Source of the DNA: Endomychus coccineus
Lineage: Eukaryota; Arthropoda; Insecta; Coleoptera; Endomychidae
Direction of reading: 5' to 3'
Assembly: GCA_958510875.1 (NCBI GenBank)
Contig: OY294067.1
Location: 199,270,524 to 199,334,523, forward strand
DNA: 64,000 nt
The notes under the pieces were generated by a model. That model did not search any database, was not told where the DNA came from, and saw only the letters and a program-made list of their open reading frames with translations. This document shows, piece by piece, positions 31,382 through 40,514 of the stretch; positions within the stretch are counted from its first letter, which is position 1; every line of letters starts with the position of its first letter. The position numbers and the translations under genes are program-made.

Positions 31382-32036
31382 TGTTCAAATCGAAATCTTT
31401 AACAATTATCAATGTTCCAAATTTCTCCATCCAACACATAGAACACATCTTTTTGAATCGATCGAAAGTAACGTCTGGGGATACGTGCTCATCAAACACG
31501 TGTTTTAGATTTATTTCATCCTGTTTAAATAACACGATCAGGTTAGAATTATCGCGAATCAGTTGTTTAGGAATTTTAGAGTATGTCTGACATAGATATG
31601 ATGCGTCAATGTTTCTATGTCTACACATCGAATAATATTCTCGAATTTTCTGTTGTGTCTCGCAGGATATGTCATCAAAAATGAAGATAGAATTTGGTTT
31701 TGCATCGTTCGGACTTATAATTTCTTCATTGTCTTTATATGGGAAATAACCAACTCCTTTTACTCGTTCCAAAATCTCCTGCAACAGTATGTACTTATCT
31801 TGATATAATGACTTCGAGTATACGTAAACGTTTTCAAACTTGACACCATTTGGATTGAATAACAACGATAACATAACGTTTGTTTTTCCGCATCCGCTCG
31901 GACCACAAATTAAAGCACGAAAAGAGTTTGGTAACAGTTTACCATGTTTACCAACGCGATTAGTTCTAACTTTTAAATCTAAATTCTCGATTGGAAGTGT
32001 CTGTTCTTGTTGAACGGTCTTCATCGTGTGAACCAT
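31338..32036 (-). CDS. FtsK/HerA-type genome-packaging ATPase, 232 aa
   Basis: Drives element DNA into the capsid, as A32-like ATPases do in related viruses. Walker A is GPSGCGKT (residues 45-52). Walker B is SIFIFDDI (about 117-124). A sensor-like Gln lies in YLCQTYSKIPKQLIRDNSN, the stretch that is conserved in Polinton ATPases. The length is typical. First gene of the leftward block; its ATG lies 57 bp from the ATG of the PLA2/pX gene, so the two probably share a divergent promoter. Confidence 0.94.
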   Translation of the reverse strand: MVHTMKTVQQEQTLPIENLDLKVRTNRVGKHGKLLPNSFRALICGPSGCGKTNVMLSLLFNPNGVKFENVYVYSKSLYQDKYILLQEILERVKGVGYFPYKDNEEIISPNDAKPNSIFIFDDISCETQQKIREYYSMCRHRNIDASYLCQTYSKIPKQLIRDNSNLIVLFKQDEINLKHVFDEHVSPDVTFDRFKKMCSMCWMEKFGTLIIVKDFDLNNGRYRKGFDVYIKV

Positions 32037-32093
32037 TTCTACTTAATGATAACGTATAAAAGGAAAAATCACCAGAGCGTATGCTCATTAACA
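32037..32093. promoter_or_regulatory. Divergent promoter between ATPase and PLA2/pX genes
   Basis: Only 57 bp separate the two start codons. TATAAAAGG at 32055-32063 is a strong TATA box for the rightward capsid block, though it is close to that gene's ATG (32094), so the leader would be very short or the start might lie further downstream. On the minus strand only a weak TTTATACG is seen. Confidence 0.6.
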
Positions 32094-32870
32094 ATGTTGA
32101 TTCATCAAGGTGAAGGTTTATTGAATACACTCATAAACAAGCTCCCGTTTGAATTACACATTCCTTCATATCAATTCTGTGGTCCTGGAACTAAATTGGA
32201 AAAGCGTCTTGCACGCGGTGATAAAGGTATCAATCCTTTAGATTCCGCTTGTCGCGAACACGATATAGCTTATTCACAAAACAAATCTCTGGAGGAACGT
32301 CATAAGGCCGATAAAATATCAGAGGACGCTGCTTGGAAACGAGTTAAATCAAGAGACGCTAGCGCAGGTGAAAGACTCTCTAGTTTATTGGTTACCGGTG
32401 GGATGAAGGTTAAACGAAAACTAGGTATGGGTATCAAGAAACGGAGGCGACAACGAGGATGTTGTTTCCGGAAAGATATCGTTGGAAGCATCGCAAAGTC
32501 AATGGAGCCATCTTCTTCTTTGAGAAAGTCCGCTATGAACGCGTTGAAAGCAGCACGGATTGCGATTAAACGAGCTGGAGGTAAAAAGCGTATCAGAGTA
32601 CCAAGAGTAATACCACTACCAAAATCTGGAGGATTCCTCCCACTATTACTACCCATCTTAGGAGCTCTAGGAGCCTTAGGATCGGTTGCAGGAGGTGCGA
32701 GTACCATAGCGAATGCAGTAATAAATGCTAAGAATGCGAAAAAGAAGCTTGAAGAAGATCAACGTCACAACAAAGCTATGGAATCGTTGGGTAAAGGTTT
32801 ATATTTGAGACGAAATGCTAAAGGAGGCCTGGGATTGTTTTTGAAGAAGCAACAAAAAAACTTCCAATAA
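32094..32870 (+). CDS. Minor capsid protein with PLA2 domain and adenovirus pX/pVI-like segment, 258 aa
   Basis: Probable virion protein joining two entry- or core-related modules. Residues about 20-60 are a parvovirus-VP1-type phospholipase A2 domain: YQFCGPGT (calcium loop) and SACREHDIAY with the His-Asp pair (His about 56). The middle is strongly basic (KVKRKLGMGIKKRRRQRG), as in DNA-binding core proteins. Residues about 180-215 form a hydrophobic segment (PLLLPILGALGALGSVAGGA) seen in Polinton and adenovirus pX/pVI-like proteins. The frame is open from 32007, but that start would overlap the ATPase gene; the ATG at 32094, after the TATA box, is preferred. An A_AAA_AAC heptamer lies just before the stop. 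Confidence 0.88.
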   Translation: MLIHQGEGLLNTLINKLPFELHIPSYQFCGPGTKLEKRLARGDKGINPLDSACREHDIAYSQNKSLEERHKADKISEDAAWKRVKSRDASAGERLSSLLVTGGMKVKRKLGMGIKKRRRQRGCCFRKDIVGSIAKSMEPSSSLRKSAMNALKAARIAIKRAGGKKRIRVPRVIPLPKSGGFLPLLLPILGALGALGSVAGGASTIANAVINAKNAKKKLEEDQRHNKAMESLGKGLYLRRNAKGGLGLFLKKQQKNFQ

Positions 32871-33229
32871 AGCTACCCTATGATAGACCGCTGAACGATC
32901 GGGATTTGGTGCGTTTCGCAAATAAAATGAAAATACCACATTTTCGAGGTGTCTTTATGCGAGACAATCTACCTAGAAAACCGTGGTGTCAAGAACGCAT
33001 CATTTTAAATTTAGATTCAGTGAAAAACAGCGGAACTCATTGGGTAGCATTCAAGAAAAACGGTAACGATGTAGAGTATTTTGATTCGTTTGGAAATTTA
33101 AAACCACCGAAGGAACTCGTTCGATATCTGGGTGGGAACGTTCGGATTTCCTATAACAACGATCCTTTTCAGAAATACAATCAAGTAATATGTGGACATT
33201 TGTGTTTGAAATTTCTCAGTCTTACCTAA
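32822..33229 (+). CDS. Adenovirus-type cysteine protease (C5/Ulp1 fold)
   Basis: Matures capsid proteins. The catalytic residues are in the family order: His in GTHWVAF (33038), Asp in EYFDSFG (33083), Gln in YNQVICG (33182) and Cys in CGHLC (33191). The conserved N-terminal part (LPYDRPLNDRDLVRFANKMK, then IPHFRGVFMRD) begins about 20 codons before the first in-frame ATG, at 32927. From 32822 to 32926 there is no ATG, only a TTG at 32906. So the natural N-terminus is reached either by frameshift from the PLA2/pX gene, by a non-AUG start, by splicing, or is lost in a shorter product from 32927 (100 aa). It overlaps the next frame at its Cys box. Confidence 0.9.
   Translation, partial: RRPGIVFEEATKKLPIKLPYDRPLNDRDLVRFANKMKIPHFRGVFMRDNLPRKPWCQERIILNLDSVKNSGTHWVAFKKNGNDVEYFDSFGNLKPPKELVRYLGGNVRISYNNDPFQKYNQVICGHLCLKFLSLT
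32855..32861 (+). promoter_or_regulatory. Candidate -1 ribosomal frameshift heptamer A_AAA_AAC
   Basis: Read in the frame of the PLA2/pX gene, the codons are AAA (32856-32858) and AAC (32859-32861), preceded by A: a canonical X_XXY_YYZ slippery site. The stop codon follows at 32868-32870. A -1 shift enters exactly the protease frame, which is open from 32822 but has no ATG before 32927. Downstream I can see only small hairpins (TGCG TTT CGCA at about 32910-32920; CCG...CGG near 32889-32903), no clear pseudoknot. Confidence 0.55.
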
Positions 33230-33252
33230 ACATTCAGCGAGTAACAACCATC

Positions 33253-33708
33253 ATGGATTTCGCTTCGGCATTAATACAATACATATGCGAAACTGAAGGA
33301 GGAAGTAGATTGAGAACAATAATTAATTTTATTTACGATAATTTAATCGAGGCTATCAATAAACCTACGAGCGAACTTACACGTAAGAATTTAATGTTTC
33401 TACCGATGGAATACATCCTAAAACATTTGGATGTGGTGTTTCTCAATCAGAAAGAGGTTCCGGAACATATGTTTGAATACCTTTACCGTCATATGCAGTG
33501 TAAGGAACATGTCGATGAAGATTGCGATGGTCCACAACCCCCACGCAAACTATGTTCTCAATGTTTATCTGAGCAGATTTCTCACATCATGGAGAACGAG
33601 GAAATGACTCATCATGAGAAGCAAGTGTTGATAGAAGAAGTTTGCAAAGACGACCCATACTTTATGAAATCATACTTATTCCATCTATTAATGTTAAAAT
33701 ATAAATAG
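33253..33708 (+). CDS. Small Cys-rich Polinton protein, 151 aa, unknown function
   Basis: Starts MDFASALIQ at 33253; the frame is open from 33190, but that start lies inside the protease Cys box. The N-terminal two thirds look helical (LRTIINFIYDNLIEAI). CKEHVDEDC...CSQC at about residues 85-115 could bind a metal. No family recognised. It sits between protease and penton genes in the rightward capsid block, 23 bp after the protease stop, and is followed by CAATAAATTTTTATT at about 33718. Confidence 0.75.
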   Translation: MDFASALIQYICETEGGSRLRTIINFIYDNLIEAINKPTSELTRKNLMFLPMEYILKHLDVVFLNQKEVPEHMFEYLYRHMQCKEHVDEDCDGPQPPRKLCSQCLSEQISHIMENEEMTHHEKQVLIEEVCKDDPYFMKSYLFHLLMLKYK

Positions 33709-33737
33709 AGATGTTTCAATAAATTTTTATTAGTATC

Positions 33738-34430
33738 ATGTCTCAGTTGTTCACGTTAACAAGCACCAACCATATATTCTCGTTTACACCGCAGATTTCG
33801 ATTGTGCTGAGGCCAGACAAAAAATATTACTTAGCATTGTTGGGATTCACTTCCTACAATTCCATACCGAATATCGACAACGAAAAATTCTACTATTACG
33901 AGAATAAAACTTTGAAAGAAATCGCAATACCTGCAGGTAACTATGAAATAACCGATATCGAAGAATTGATTAAAAGGAATCTGAAGCAAAAAGAAGATAT
34001 ATTCTCACTGAAACCCAATAACAATACCCTAAAGTGTGAAATATTCAGTACACATCTCGATATATCGTTCGAAAAGGATGATAGTTTAGCTAAAATATTA
34101 GGGTTTTCACGTAAAGTATTAAGGAAAGGTGTATTGCACGTTTCCGATCTACCTGTGAACATTATAAAAGTTACAAATATCCGTTTCGAATCAAACATTA
34201 CCGTAGGAGCGTTCTATCGAGACAGACCGGCGCATACGATTTACGACTTCCCAATAACCGACGATCCTGGTTATAGAATTGTGGAACGACCAAAAAATCC
34301 TCTATATTTACCAGTGTCCAATATCGGTGAGATTACCAACATCACCATACTCGCTTTGGATCAACACTCTAATCCGGTTAATTTTCGCGGGGAAGAAAGT
34401 ATTCTACATCTACATTTACAAGAAGTCTGA
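33738..34430 (+). CDS. Penton-like minor capsid protein (single jelly roll), 230 aa
   Basis: Expected to form the five-fold vertices of the capsid. It fits Polinton minor capsid proteins in length, position directly before the major capsid gene, and pattern: YYLALLGFTSYNSIPNI near residues 31-47, IPAGNYEITDIEELIKRNL (a typical loop-helix), SLAKILGFS, then an IVKVTNI-like strand and a C-terminal ITILALDQHSNPVNFRGE. No catalytic residues. The frame is intact. Confidence 0.9.
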   Translation: MSQLFTLTSTNHIFSFTPQISIVLRPDKKYYLALLGFTSYNSIPNIDNEKFYYYENKTLKEIAIPAGNYEITDIEELIKRNLKQKEDIFSLKPNNNTLKCEIFSTHLDISFEKDDSLAKILGFSRKVLRKGVLHVSDLPVNIIKVTNIRFESNITVGAFYRDRPAHTIYDFPITDDPGYRIVERPKNPLYLPVSNIGEITNITILALDQHSNPVNFRGEESILHLHLQEV

Positions 34431-34579
34431 AATGGGTTTGGTTGTTGGAGACAATAAAAGAACTTCACACATCCCATCTTCATCAGTCTTCAACAAATCA
34501 CCAAAACCGCGTGACGTACTCACCAAAGCTAATCAATCAGTTCTACAATCTCTTGGGTTTCGACTTAAATTTGAAAAAA

Positions 34580-35845
34580 ATGCCTAAGCGGAAGTATGTA
34601 GGTAACAATGCTATCAACGATGTGGATTTGAACAACAGTGTCGTCTCATCAATTTTTGATATCTATCAAGAACCGAAATTCGATGAGTCGATACGAAAAG
34701 CTGAATATAGATCGATCACACCTTTCGTTAAGGCGTTCAATAACAGCGATATTGTGGAGTTTGGAATAAATCAAGTGGATGCATTTTTTTCCATGAAGGA
34801 TACCCTATTGGCTATCAAAGGAAAAATAGAAATAACTGGAGCTGGGAATGTCTCAATAGTACCTAATTATGGAGCCTTTCTTTTCGACTCATGCTCTTAC
34901 AGCGAAAGTGGGCGAGACATCGAAACTGTTCGAGATCCTGGAATAGTTAGTGCTGTAAGGGCATTCACTTGCTACACTCCTACTGATTCTACGCATATGT
35001 CTATTGCCGGTTGGACTTACCCCGAAGAAAGTGTAGTTTTAGATCAAAGTAAGACTTTCAGCTTACTGATTCCACTAAAGCATATATTCAACATTTTCAA
35101 TGATTATTCTATGATTACATTTGGGCGACAAACAATTCGATTGGTGCGAGCTCGAAACGATAACGATTGTGTTATAATTGCAAACGATGCTACCACAGTT
35201 AAATTTTCGATTGACAGTATGGAGTTGAAAGTCAAATATATCTTTCCCAACGACATAATTAGAGAAAAGCTATTGCGAGCCATCAAAAGTGATATGCCCA
35301 TCCTAATTCCATTCAGAAAATGGGAATCACATGAACTGCCTGCTATAACGACTGACGCGAAAAGGGAAATTTGGGCTGTCAAGACTAGTGCAACAGTTGA
35401 AAAACCGCGTTATGTTATAGTATTTTTCCAAACAGACAAGCGAAACAATGTGAAAGCTAATCCCACGATATTCGATCACGTACACATTTCTAGTATTCGC
35501 TTATCTCTAAACGGAGAATATTTCCCTAGTGAACGAATGAACTTGGACTTTGCCAAAAATGATTACGTTCTCGCCCACCACAACTACACTGAATTCTACC
35601 CCAGCTACACGAATTCTGCTGTGAAACATTCAATATTGGGTTATAGCAGTTTCAAAACACGCGCTTTGTACGTAATCGATTGTTCTAAGCAAGAAGAAGC
35701 CGTGAAATCAGCTACTGTCGACGTGCGACTGGAAATCGAAGCAGATAAAGGATTTCCCGCTAATACGAAAGCTTATTGCATCATAATTCACGATTGTTTA
35801 ATGGAATACTCACCCCTCACCGAAATCATCAAGAGTCTCATTTAG
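34580..35845 (+). CDS. Double-jelly-roll major capsid protein, 421 aa
   Basis: Main shell protein of the presumed virion. Starts MPKRKYVG at 34580, the first ATG in a frame open from 34442. Typical of Polinton MCPs are EFGINQVDAFFSMKDTLL near the N-terminus, YGAFLFDSCSYSESGRDIE, then the inter-barrel linker (DIIREKLLRAIKSDMP) and ILIPFRKWESHELP. The second barrel shows EKPRYVIVFFQTDKR, FDHVHISSIRLSLNGEYFP, FKTRALYVIDCSKQEEAVK and a final TKAYCIIIHDC. Its conserved blocks are complete, so the fold should be intact. Intergenic distance to the penton gene is 149 bp. Confidence 0.95.
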   Translation: MPKRKYVGNNAINDVDLNNSVVSSIFDIYQEPKFDESIRKAEYRSITPFVKAFNNSDIVEFGINQVDAFFSMKDTLLAIKGKIEITGAGNVSIVPNYGAFLFDSCSYSESGRDIETVRDPGIVSAVRAFTCYTPTDSTHMSIAGWTYPEESVVLDQSKTFSLLIPLKHIFNIFNDYSMITFGRQTIRLVRARNDNDCVIIANDATTVKFSIDSMELKVKYIFPNDIIREKLLRAIKSDMPILIPFRKWESHELPAITTDAKREIWAVKTSATVEKPRYVIVFFQTDKRNNVKANPTIFDHVHISSIRLSLNGEYFPSERMNLDFAKNDYVLAHHNYTEFYPSYTNSAVKHSILGYSSFKTRALYVIDCSKQEEAVKSATVDVRLEIEADKGFPANTKAYCIIIHDCLMEYSPLTEIIKSLI

Positions 35846-35877
35846 ACATAAATTCGATCAGTTTATTACGTGACACC

Positions 35878-36384
35878 ATGAGAATCGCTTTGGTTGACAT
35901 TCAAGGTTTCGTCGTAGACGATGTGTTCCATCCGAAAGAAATGTCTATTCAGATTGGATTTAAACGACATTATTCATTGTTTAAACCATGCATACCCTTT
36001 GCATCGTTGAATGCTCAAGATCGAAAATCTATATGTTATGTGGAGAGACTCGTACATGGAATAAAATATTCTTCTGGAGATGTAGAATACACCGAAATAG
36101 ATAATATTCTAAAATCTAATCTTCTATGTAAGGCAGACTATATTTATGTTCGAGGTCATCAAAAAGCTGATTTTTTAACGAGAAAGTGCCAAGAACTGAA
36201 TATTTTCCCACACATTGTAGATGTGTGTAACTTTGATAATACTCTATGTGAAACAGGGAAATTCGAACCTTCAAACAGGATGAGCTGCATGAATCACCGT
36301 AATGATGGAAAAAAATATATGTGTACAATTCAACACGTGGATAATCTACAGCAATGGTTCCTGAACACTATTCTACCAAATTAA
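35878..36384 (+). CDS. Polinton accessory protein, possible RNase H-like fold, 168 aa
   Basis: Begins MRIALVDIQGFVV at 35878 (an earlier start at 35776 would lie in the MCP gene). Pattern: a first strand with an Asp (ALVDIQG), LFKPCIPFASL, VERLVHGIKYSSGDVEY, ILKSNLLCKADYIYVRGHQKADFL, then a Cys/His-rich end (CNFDNTLCE...RMSCMNHRND). I know this layout from many uncharacterised arthropod and large-DNA-virus proteins; an RNase H/exonuclease-like fold is a guess. It is the last gene of the capsid block; CAATAAAAC follows at 36430. Confidence 0.75.
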   Translation: MRIALVDIQGFVVDDVFHPKEMSIQIGFKRHYSLFKPCIPFASLNAQDRKSICYVERLVHGIKYSSGDVEYTEIDNILKSNLLCKADYIYVRGHQKADFLTRKCQELNIFPHIVDVCNFDNTLCETGKFEPSNRMSCMNHRNDGKKYMCTIQHVDNLQQWFLNTILPN

Positions 36385-36562
36385 ATATATCTGTATACAT
36401 ATTCATTAAATACATGTTATTACTATTATTCAATAAAACAACTCTTTATTATTATTATGTGTATTTATTTGTATGTTTCTTAACAATTTTTATGATGATT
36501 TTAAGTAGTAAAACTAATAAGACACTAAGATTGAAACATTGCATCGCATAAATCTCGTTTAC
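36385..36562. other. 3' flank of the capsid block
   Basis: AT-rich; AATAAA at about 36431 may end the rightward transcripts. No gene. Confidence 0.5.
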
Positions 36563-38642
36563 TATTGTTATTTGTTTACCTAATGAATGAATCCATTGTA
36601 TTCAATTATTCTCGTATAAACTGAATGTGATGACGTAGATGTATGCAAAATTAATTGCTTCCACGTGTTCTCATATACTCAATGTGGTTTCTGGTGTAAT
36701 AATTTCATATACGTAAGTAATCATTTAACGTTTAGGAAATTTGTAGGTTATTTTAAAAGTTCATTATTTTTGGAATTACGGTGTGGTTGAATAATAAATG
36801 ACAGTATAGCTACAACATGAGTCAAATTTTTGAATTTCCTCGCGCAAACATCAGCAAAACACCTCATAGATGTCGTCCTTTGACGTTAGCTGTTCTGACA
36901 TGGACATCAAGCTATGATAGTTCATTAATATATCGTTTTTTTTTTTGAATTGAGATGGAACTTCCCGCGCGAAAACATTAACAAAATACCTCATAGATGT
37001 CGCCCTTTGACATTAACAGTTCTAACATTGACATCAAAGCTATGATAGTTCATCGGTTTGGTGATAGATGGCAATATAGGCTACAACATCGTCGTCCTTT
37101 GACGTTAACTGTTCTGACATTGACATCCAGCTATGATAGTTCATCGGTTCATAAATTTCCCGCGCAAAAACATTAACAAGATACCTCATAGATGTCGTCC
37201 TTTGAAGTTAACTGTTCTGACATTGACATTCAGCTATGATAGTTCATCGGTTTAGTGATAGATGGTGATATAGGCTACAACATCGGTAACATTTTGAATT
37301 GGAGTCTCATAGATATCGTCCTTTGACGTTAACTGTTTTGACATTGACATCCAGCTATGATAGTTCATCGGTTCATAAATTTCCCGCGCAAAAACATTAA
37401 CCTCATAGATGTAGTCCTTTGACGTTGACAGCTACGCATGACGGTTGATCGGTTCATTCATAGATGTAGTCATATGAAGTAAACTGTTCTGAAATTGACA
37501 TTGAAGTATGATAGTTCATCGGTTCATTAAGAGATGGTGACATCCAGCTATGATAGTTCATCGGTTCATAAATTTCCCGCGCAAAAACATTAACCTCATA
37601 GATGTAGTCCTTTGACGTTGACAGCTACGCATGACGGTTGATCGGTTCATTCATAGATGTAGTCATATGAAGTTAACTGTTCTGACATTGACATTGAAGT
37701 ATGATAGTTCATCGGTTCATTAAGAGATGGTGGTGATGTAGCTATAACATCAGTCATATTTTGAATTGTGACCTCATAGATGTCGTTCCTTGACGTTAAC
37801 ATTTCTGACGTTGACAGGTATGCATGACGGTTGATCGGTTCATTCATAGATGTAGTCGTTTGAAATTAACTGGTCTGACATTGACATTTAAGTATGATAG
37901 TTCACCGGCTCATCAGAAGATGGCGGCGATGTAGGAGATGGTGGTGATGTAGCTATAACATCAGTCATATTTTGAATTGTGACCTCATAGATGTCGTTTC
38001 TTGACGTTAACATTTCTGACGTTGACAGGTATGCATGACGGTTGATCGGTTCATTCATAGATGTAGTCGTTTGAAGTTAACTGGTCTGACATTGACATTT
38101 AAGTATGATAGTTCATCGGTTCATCAGAAGATGGCGGCGATGTAGCTACAACATCAGTCATATTGTGGTTTTGACGTTAACTCTCCTGACATTCGGTTCC
38201 AACGTCGGCCATGATAAACATCACCAAAACACCTCTACGTTTGAATTTGGCGGGTCGATGACGTCACATCCAACTAACCTCACATCCAGACCTCTATGGT
38301 CGAAAGTTCTATAATCATCGTAAGCTCTATGGACACGTTTGAATTTCGCGGGTTAGTAACGTTACGTCCAACTAACCTCACATCCAGACCTCTATGGTCG
38401 GAAGTTCGGTGATCATCGTAAGCTCTATGGACACGTTTGAATTTCGCGGGTTAGTAACGTTACATACAACCAACCTCACATTCTATGACCCAGACCTCTA
38501 TGGTTGGAAGTTCGGTGATCATCGTAAGCTCTATGGACACGTTTGAATTTCGCGGGTTAGTAACGTTACATCCGAAGTTGCGCGCGCAACATCCGGTCGA
38601 TGACGTCATTTCCTGGCGTAGAACGCGCCCAGTTAATCTACT
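36563..38642 (-). repeat. Right terminal inverted repeat of the Polinton (2080 bp)
   Basis: Reverse complement of 21313-23391. It ends CAGTTAATCTACT directly before (TA)n. Inner boundary set where CTATTGTTATTTG stops matching the left copy. Confidence 0.96.
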
Positions 38643-38669
38643 TATATATATATATATATATATATATAT
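38643..38669. repeat. (TA)n array with right TATATA target duplication
   Basis: Continuation of the array interrupted by the Polinton. Confidence 0.8.
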
Positions 38670-40190
38670 TTACATCCCGCTATCTCCGGGGCGTCCTTTC
38701 ACTATTCCTACTCTGAGCGTCCACTGCGTATTTCTCATGCAATCCCTACTATAACGTATGAATATATTCCATCTTTGAACAGTAGAGGTCGTAATAAGTT
38801 CATAGCCTTCATATCATAGGAAACAATTTTTAAAATTTGCATTCTACTGATTTCAGAGCGTCCGTTCATAAAGCCGCTCCTGAGCGTCCAAAATATACAG
38901 TAAAGCTTTCAAATTTCGGGTACTCAGCGTCCCCGCAGTATAGTTTGCTTTCATGCGCCACATTTCTGAGCGTCCAGCGATGTTGCCAGTTCAGAAGGCT
39001 TATAATCGATATGAAGGATTTTACAAATCAAAAGATAATGCTAATCCTTTCGGACCGTTGTTGAATAAAACTGTTTTGTTGGTCCTCTATAACAGTCCCA
39101 AAATTTACATTGCGTATCATATTCTTTCTTGAATAACTGATGAACATTTCAGTTATATTTAAAGTTCAAAATTAAAATATCCAATATGTAATGTATTTTT
39201 TATAAGAAAATGTATAGATAATTTTATTACTTAACTTGAAATTGCGTATTTTTCTAACCAAACGAAATTTTCTGTGGGAATTGAGGTGATCATACATACA
39301 TTATTAATAAAATTTGAAGGCAATGAGAATGAAAAATTCCTTAACTAAAAAACGCACTTTATTCAATATAATCAAACTTAAAAAACAAACGATACCTCCT
39401 CTTATTCTATATAGACAGAAAAATAAATAACTATATAAGAAATAGACAGAAAAATATATAACTAAATAAAAATCTTTCTATAATCCAACGGCAGTAATTG
39501 TCCACATAAGTAAAAAATTGTCCACATAGGTAAAAGATATTAACTTCTTAACAACCTCTTGAGCTATAAAATCTTTTTTGAAATTGATATGAAGAGCAGT
39601 TTTGAAAATGCGTAAGATCATCTTTTAGCGTTAAAAGGAATCTTGAATACATATTTATAAAACGATTGCAAACATTTTTTAGCTTGAAAGAGGATACTGA
39701 ATACATTTATTCAATCTACAGGTAATGACAAATTTAAACAAGTGAAATAATAACTTTTTCTTGTTATATACAGAAGTTGGGTCAAGGAATATGAAAATGA
39801 ATAAATCACTTTTTTCTATTGAACTCAACAACCAGACTGTGGTTACTCACAACATTCAAAGCATCTGTCTACGATGAATGAATGACTGAATGACTGTAAC
39901 TGGTAGTATAACGTAAAATGTAAAAAATACCGAAGAATTTTCGAGAACCGGCGTTTTGGGACGCCCACAAATCGACGGCCTGAAAGTACTATATACAAAC
40001 ACCTTTCCCTTCTCCTACTCTGAGCGTTCACCACATGTTTCTACCGCTAAAGCTGAATAATATTCACAATCTACCGATTTCAAAGCATCCAAAACATGTT
40101 TCTAAATGTCTAAATATCGGAAAGTATAGTGGCTTTCATTCTGCACATTTCTGAGCGCCCAGCAATCTTATTTAAGGTAGCTGAATTCAT
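38670..40190. repeat. GAGCGTCC-bearing dispersed repeat, two divergent copies
   Basis: TCTGAGCGTCC and variants occur at about 38710, 38858, 38890, 38930 and 38965. A weaker copy at 39950-40160 keeps CTACTCTGAGCGTTCACCAC, AAATATCGGAAAGTATAGT and CACATTTCTGAGCGCCCAGC in the same order, and a third is at 48110-48260. 39060-39850 between them is AT-rich with no gene. Type of element unknown. Confidence 0.6.
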
Positions 40191-40514
40191 AGGAAAGATT
40201 TTACGAGTCAAAAGTAATGAAAATTGAAAAAATACCTCACGATATTCTGTTTTTAATTCATGAAGACTTTCATAATCGGCGATTAAAAGTCCGAAACAGA
40301 ATTCTACAGTAGAGTTGATTAGAGAAGCACGTTTCACATAAGATATGTTGTGATTAACTGACCTCATGTTGTAGAATTGGAATATCTGGTTGGTTGAGAA
40401 TTTTCTCAACCTTGTTGTTATGGACTATCGTCAATAAGCAATATGAATAAGAAATAATCACCCTTCAAAAATTCAATTGTGGAAGCCGTTACTTTGTGAT
40501 AGTTTATCATTTTA
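40191..40514. other. No gene recognised
   Basis: AT-rich. AATAATCACCCTT at 40453-40465 recurs at 42239-42251 on the other side of the next Penelope element and might be a target duplication, though 50 bp of unrelated sequence separates it from the left arm. Confidence 0.4.

Larger units (their letters stand above)
21313..38642. mobile_element. Complete Maverick/Polinton (adintovirus-like) element, 17.3 kb
   Basis: Begins AGTAGATTAACTGGGCGCGT and ends with its reverse complement. It has long TIRs (21313-23391 and 36563-38642) and a TATATA duplication. All hallmark genes are present and open: protein-primed DNA polymerase, rve-type integrase, FtsK/HerA-type packaging ATPase, adenovirus-like protease, penton-like and double-jelly-roll capsid proteins. 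Gene blocks are polymerase (+), five genes leftward, then six rightward from a shared divergent promoter region at about 32037-32093. Only one decayed gene fragment is seen inside (28054-28205). Intact genes and near-identical TIRs suggest a recent insertion. Confidence 0.97.

Noticed and set aside
32007..32093. Earlier start of the PLA2/pX gene
   Set aside because: It would overlap the ATPase start and lie before the TATA box; the ATG at 32094 begins the family-like sequence.
34442..34579. N-terminal extension of the major capsid protein
   Set aside because: The frame is open, but it has no ATG before 34580; the family normally starts near that point.
37647..37847. 66-codon frames in the TIRs (also 22108-22308) and 69-codon frames (38105, 21641)
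   Set aside because: They are made of TIR repeat modules, present in both arms by symmetry, with no protein motif.
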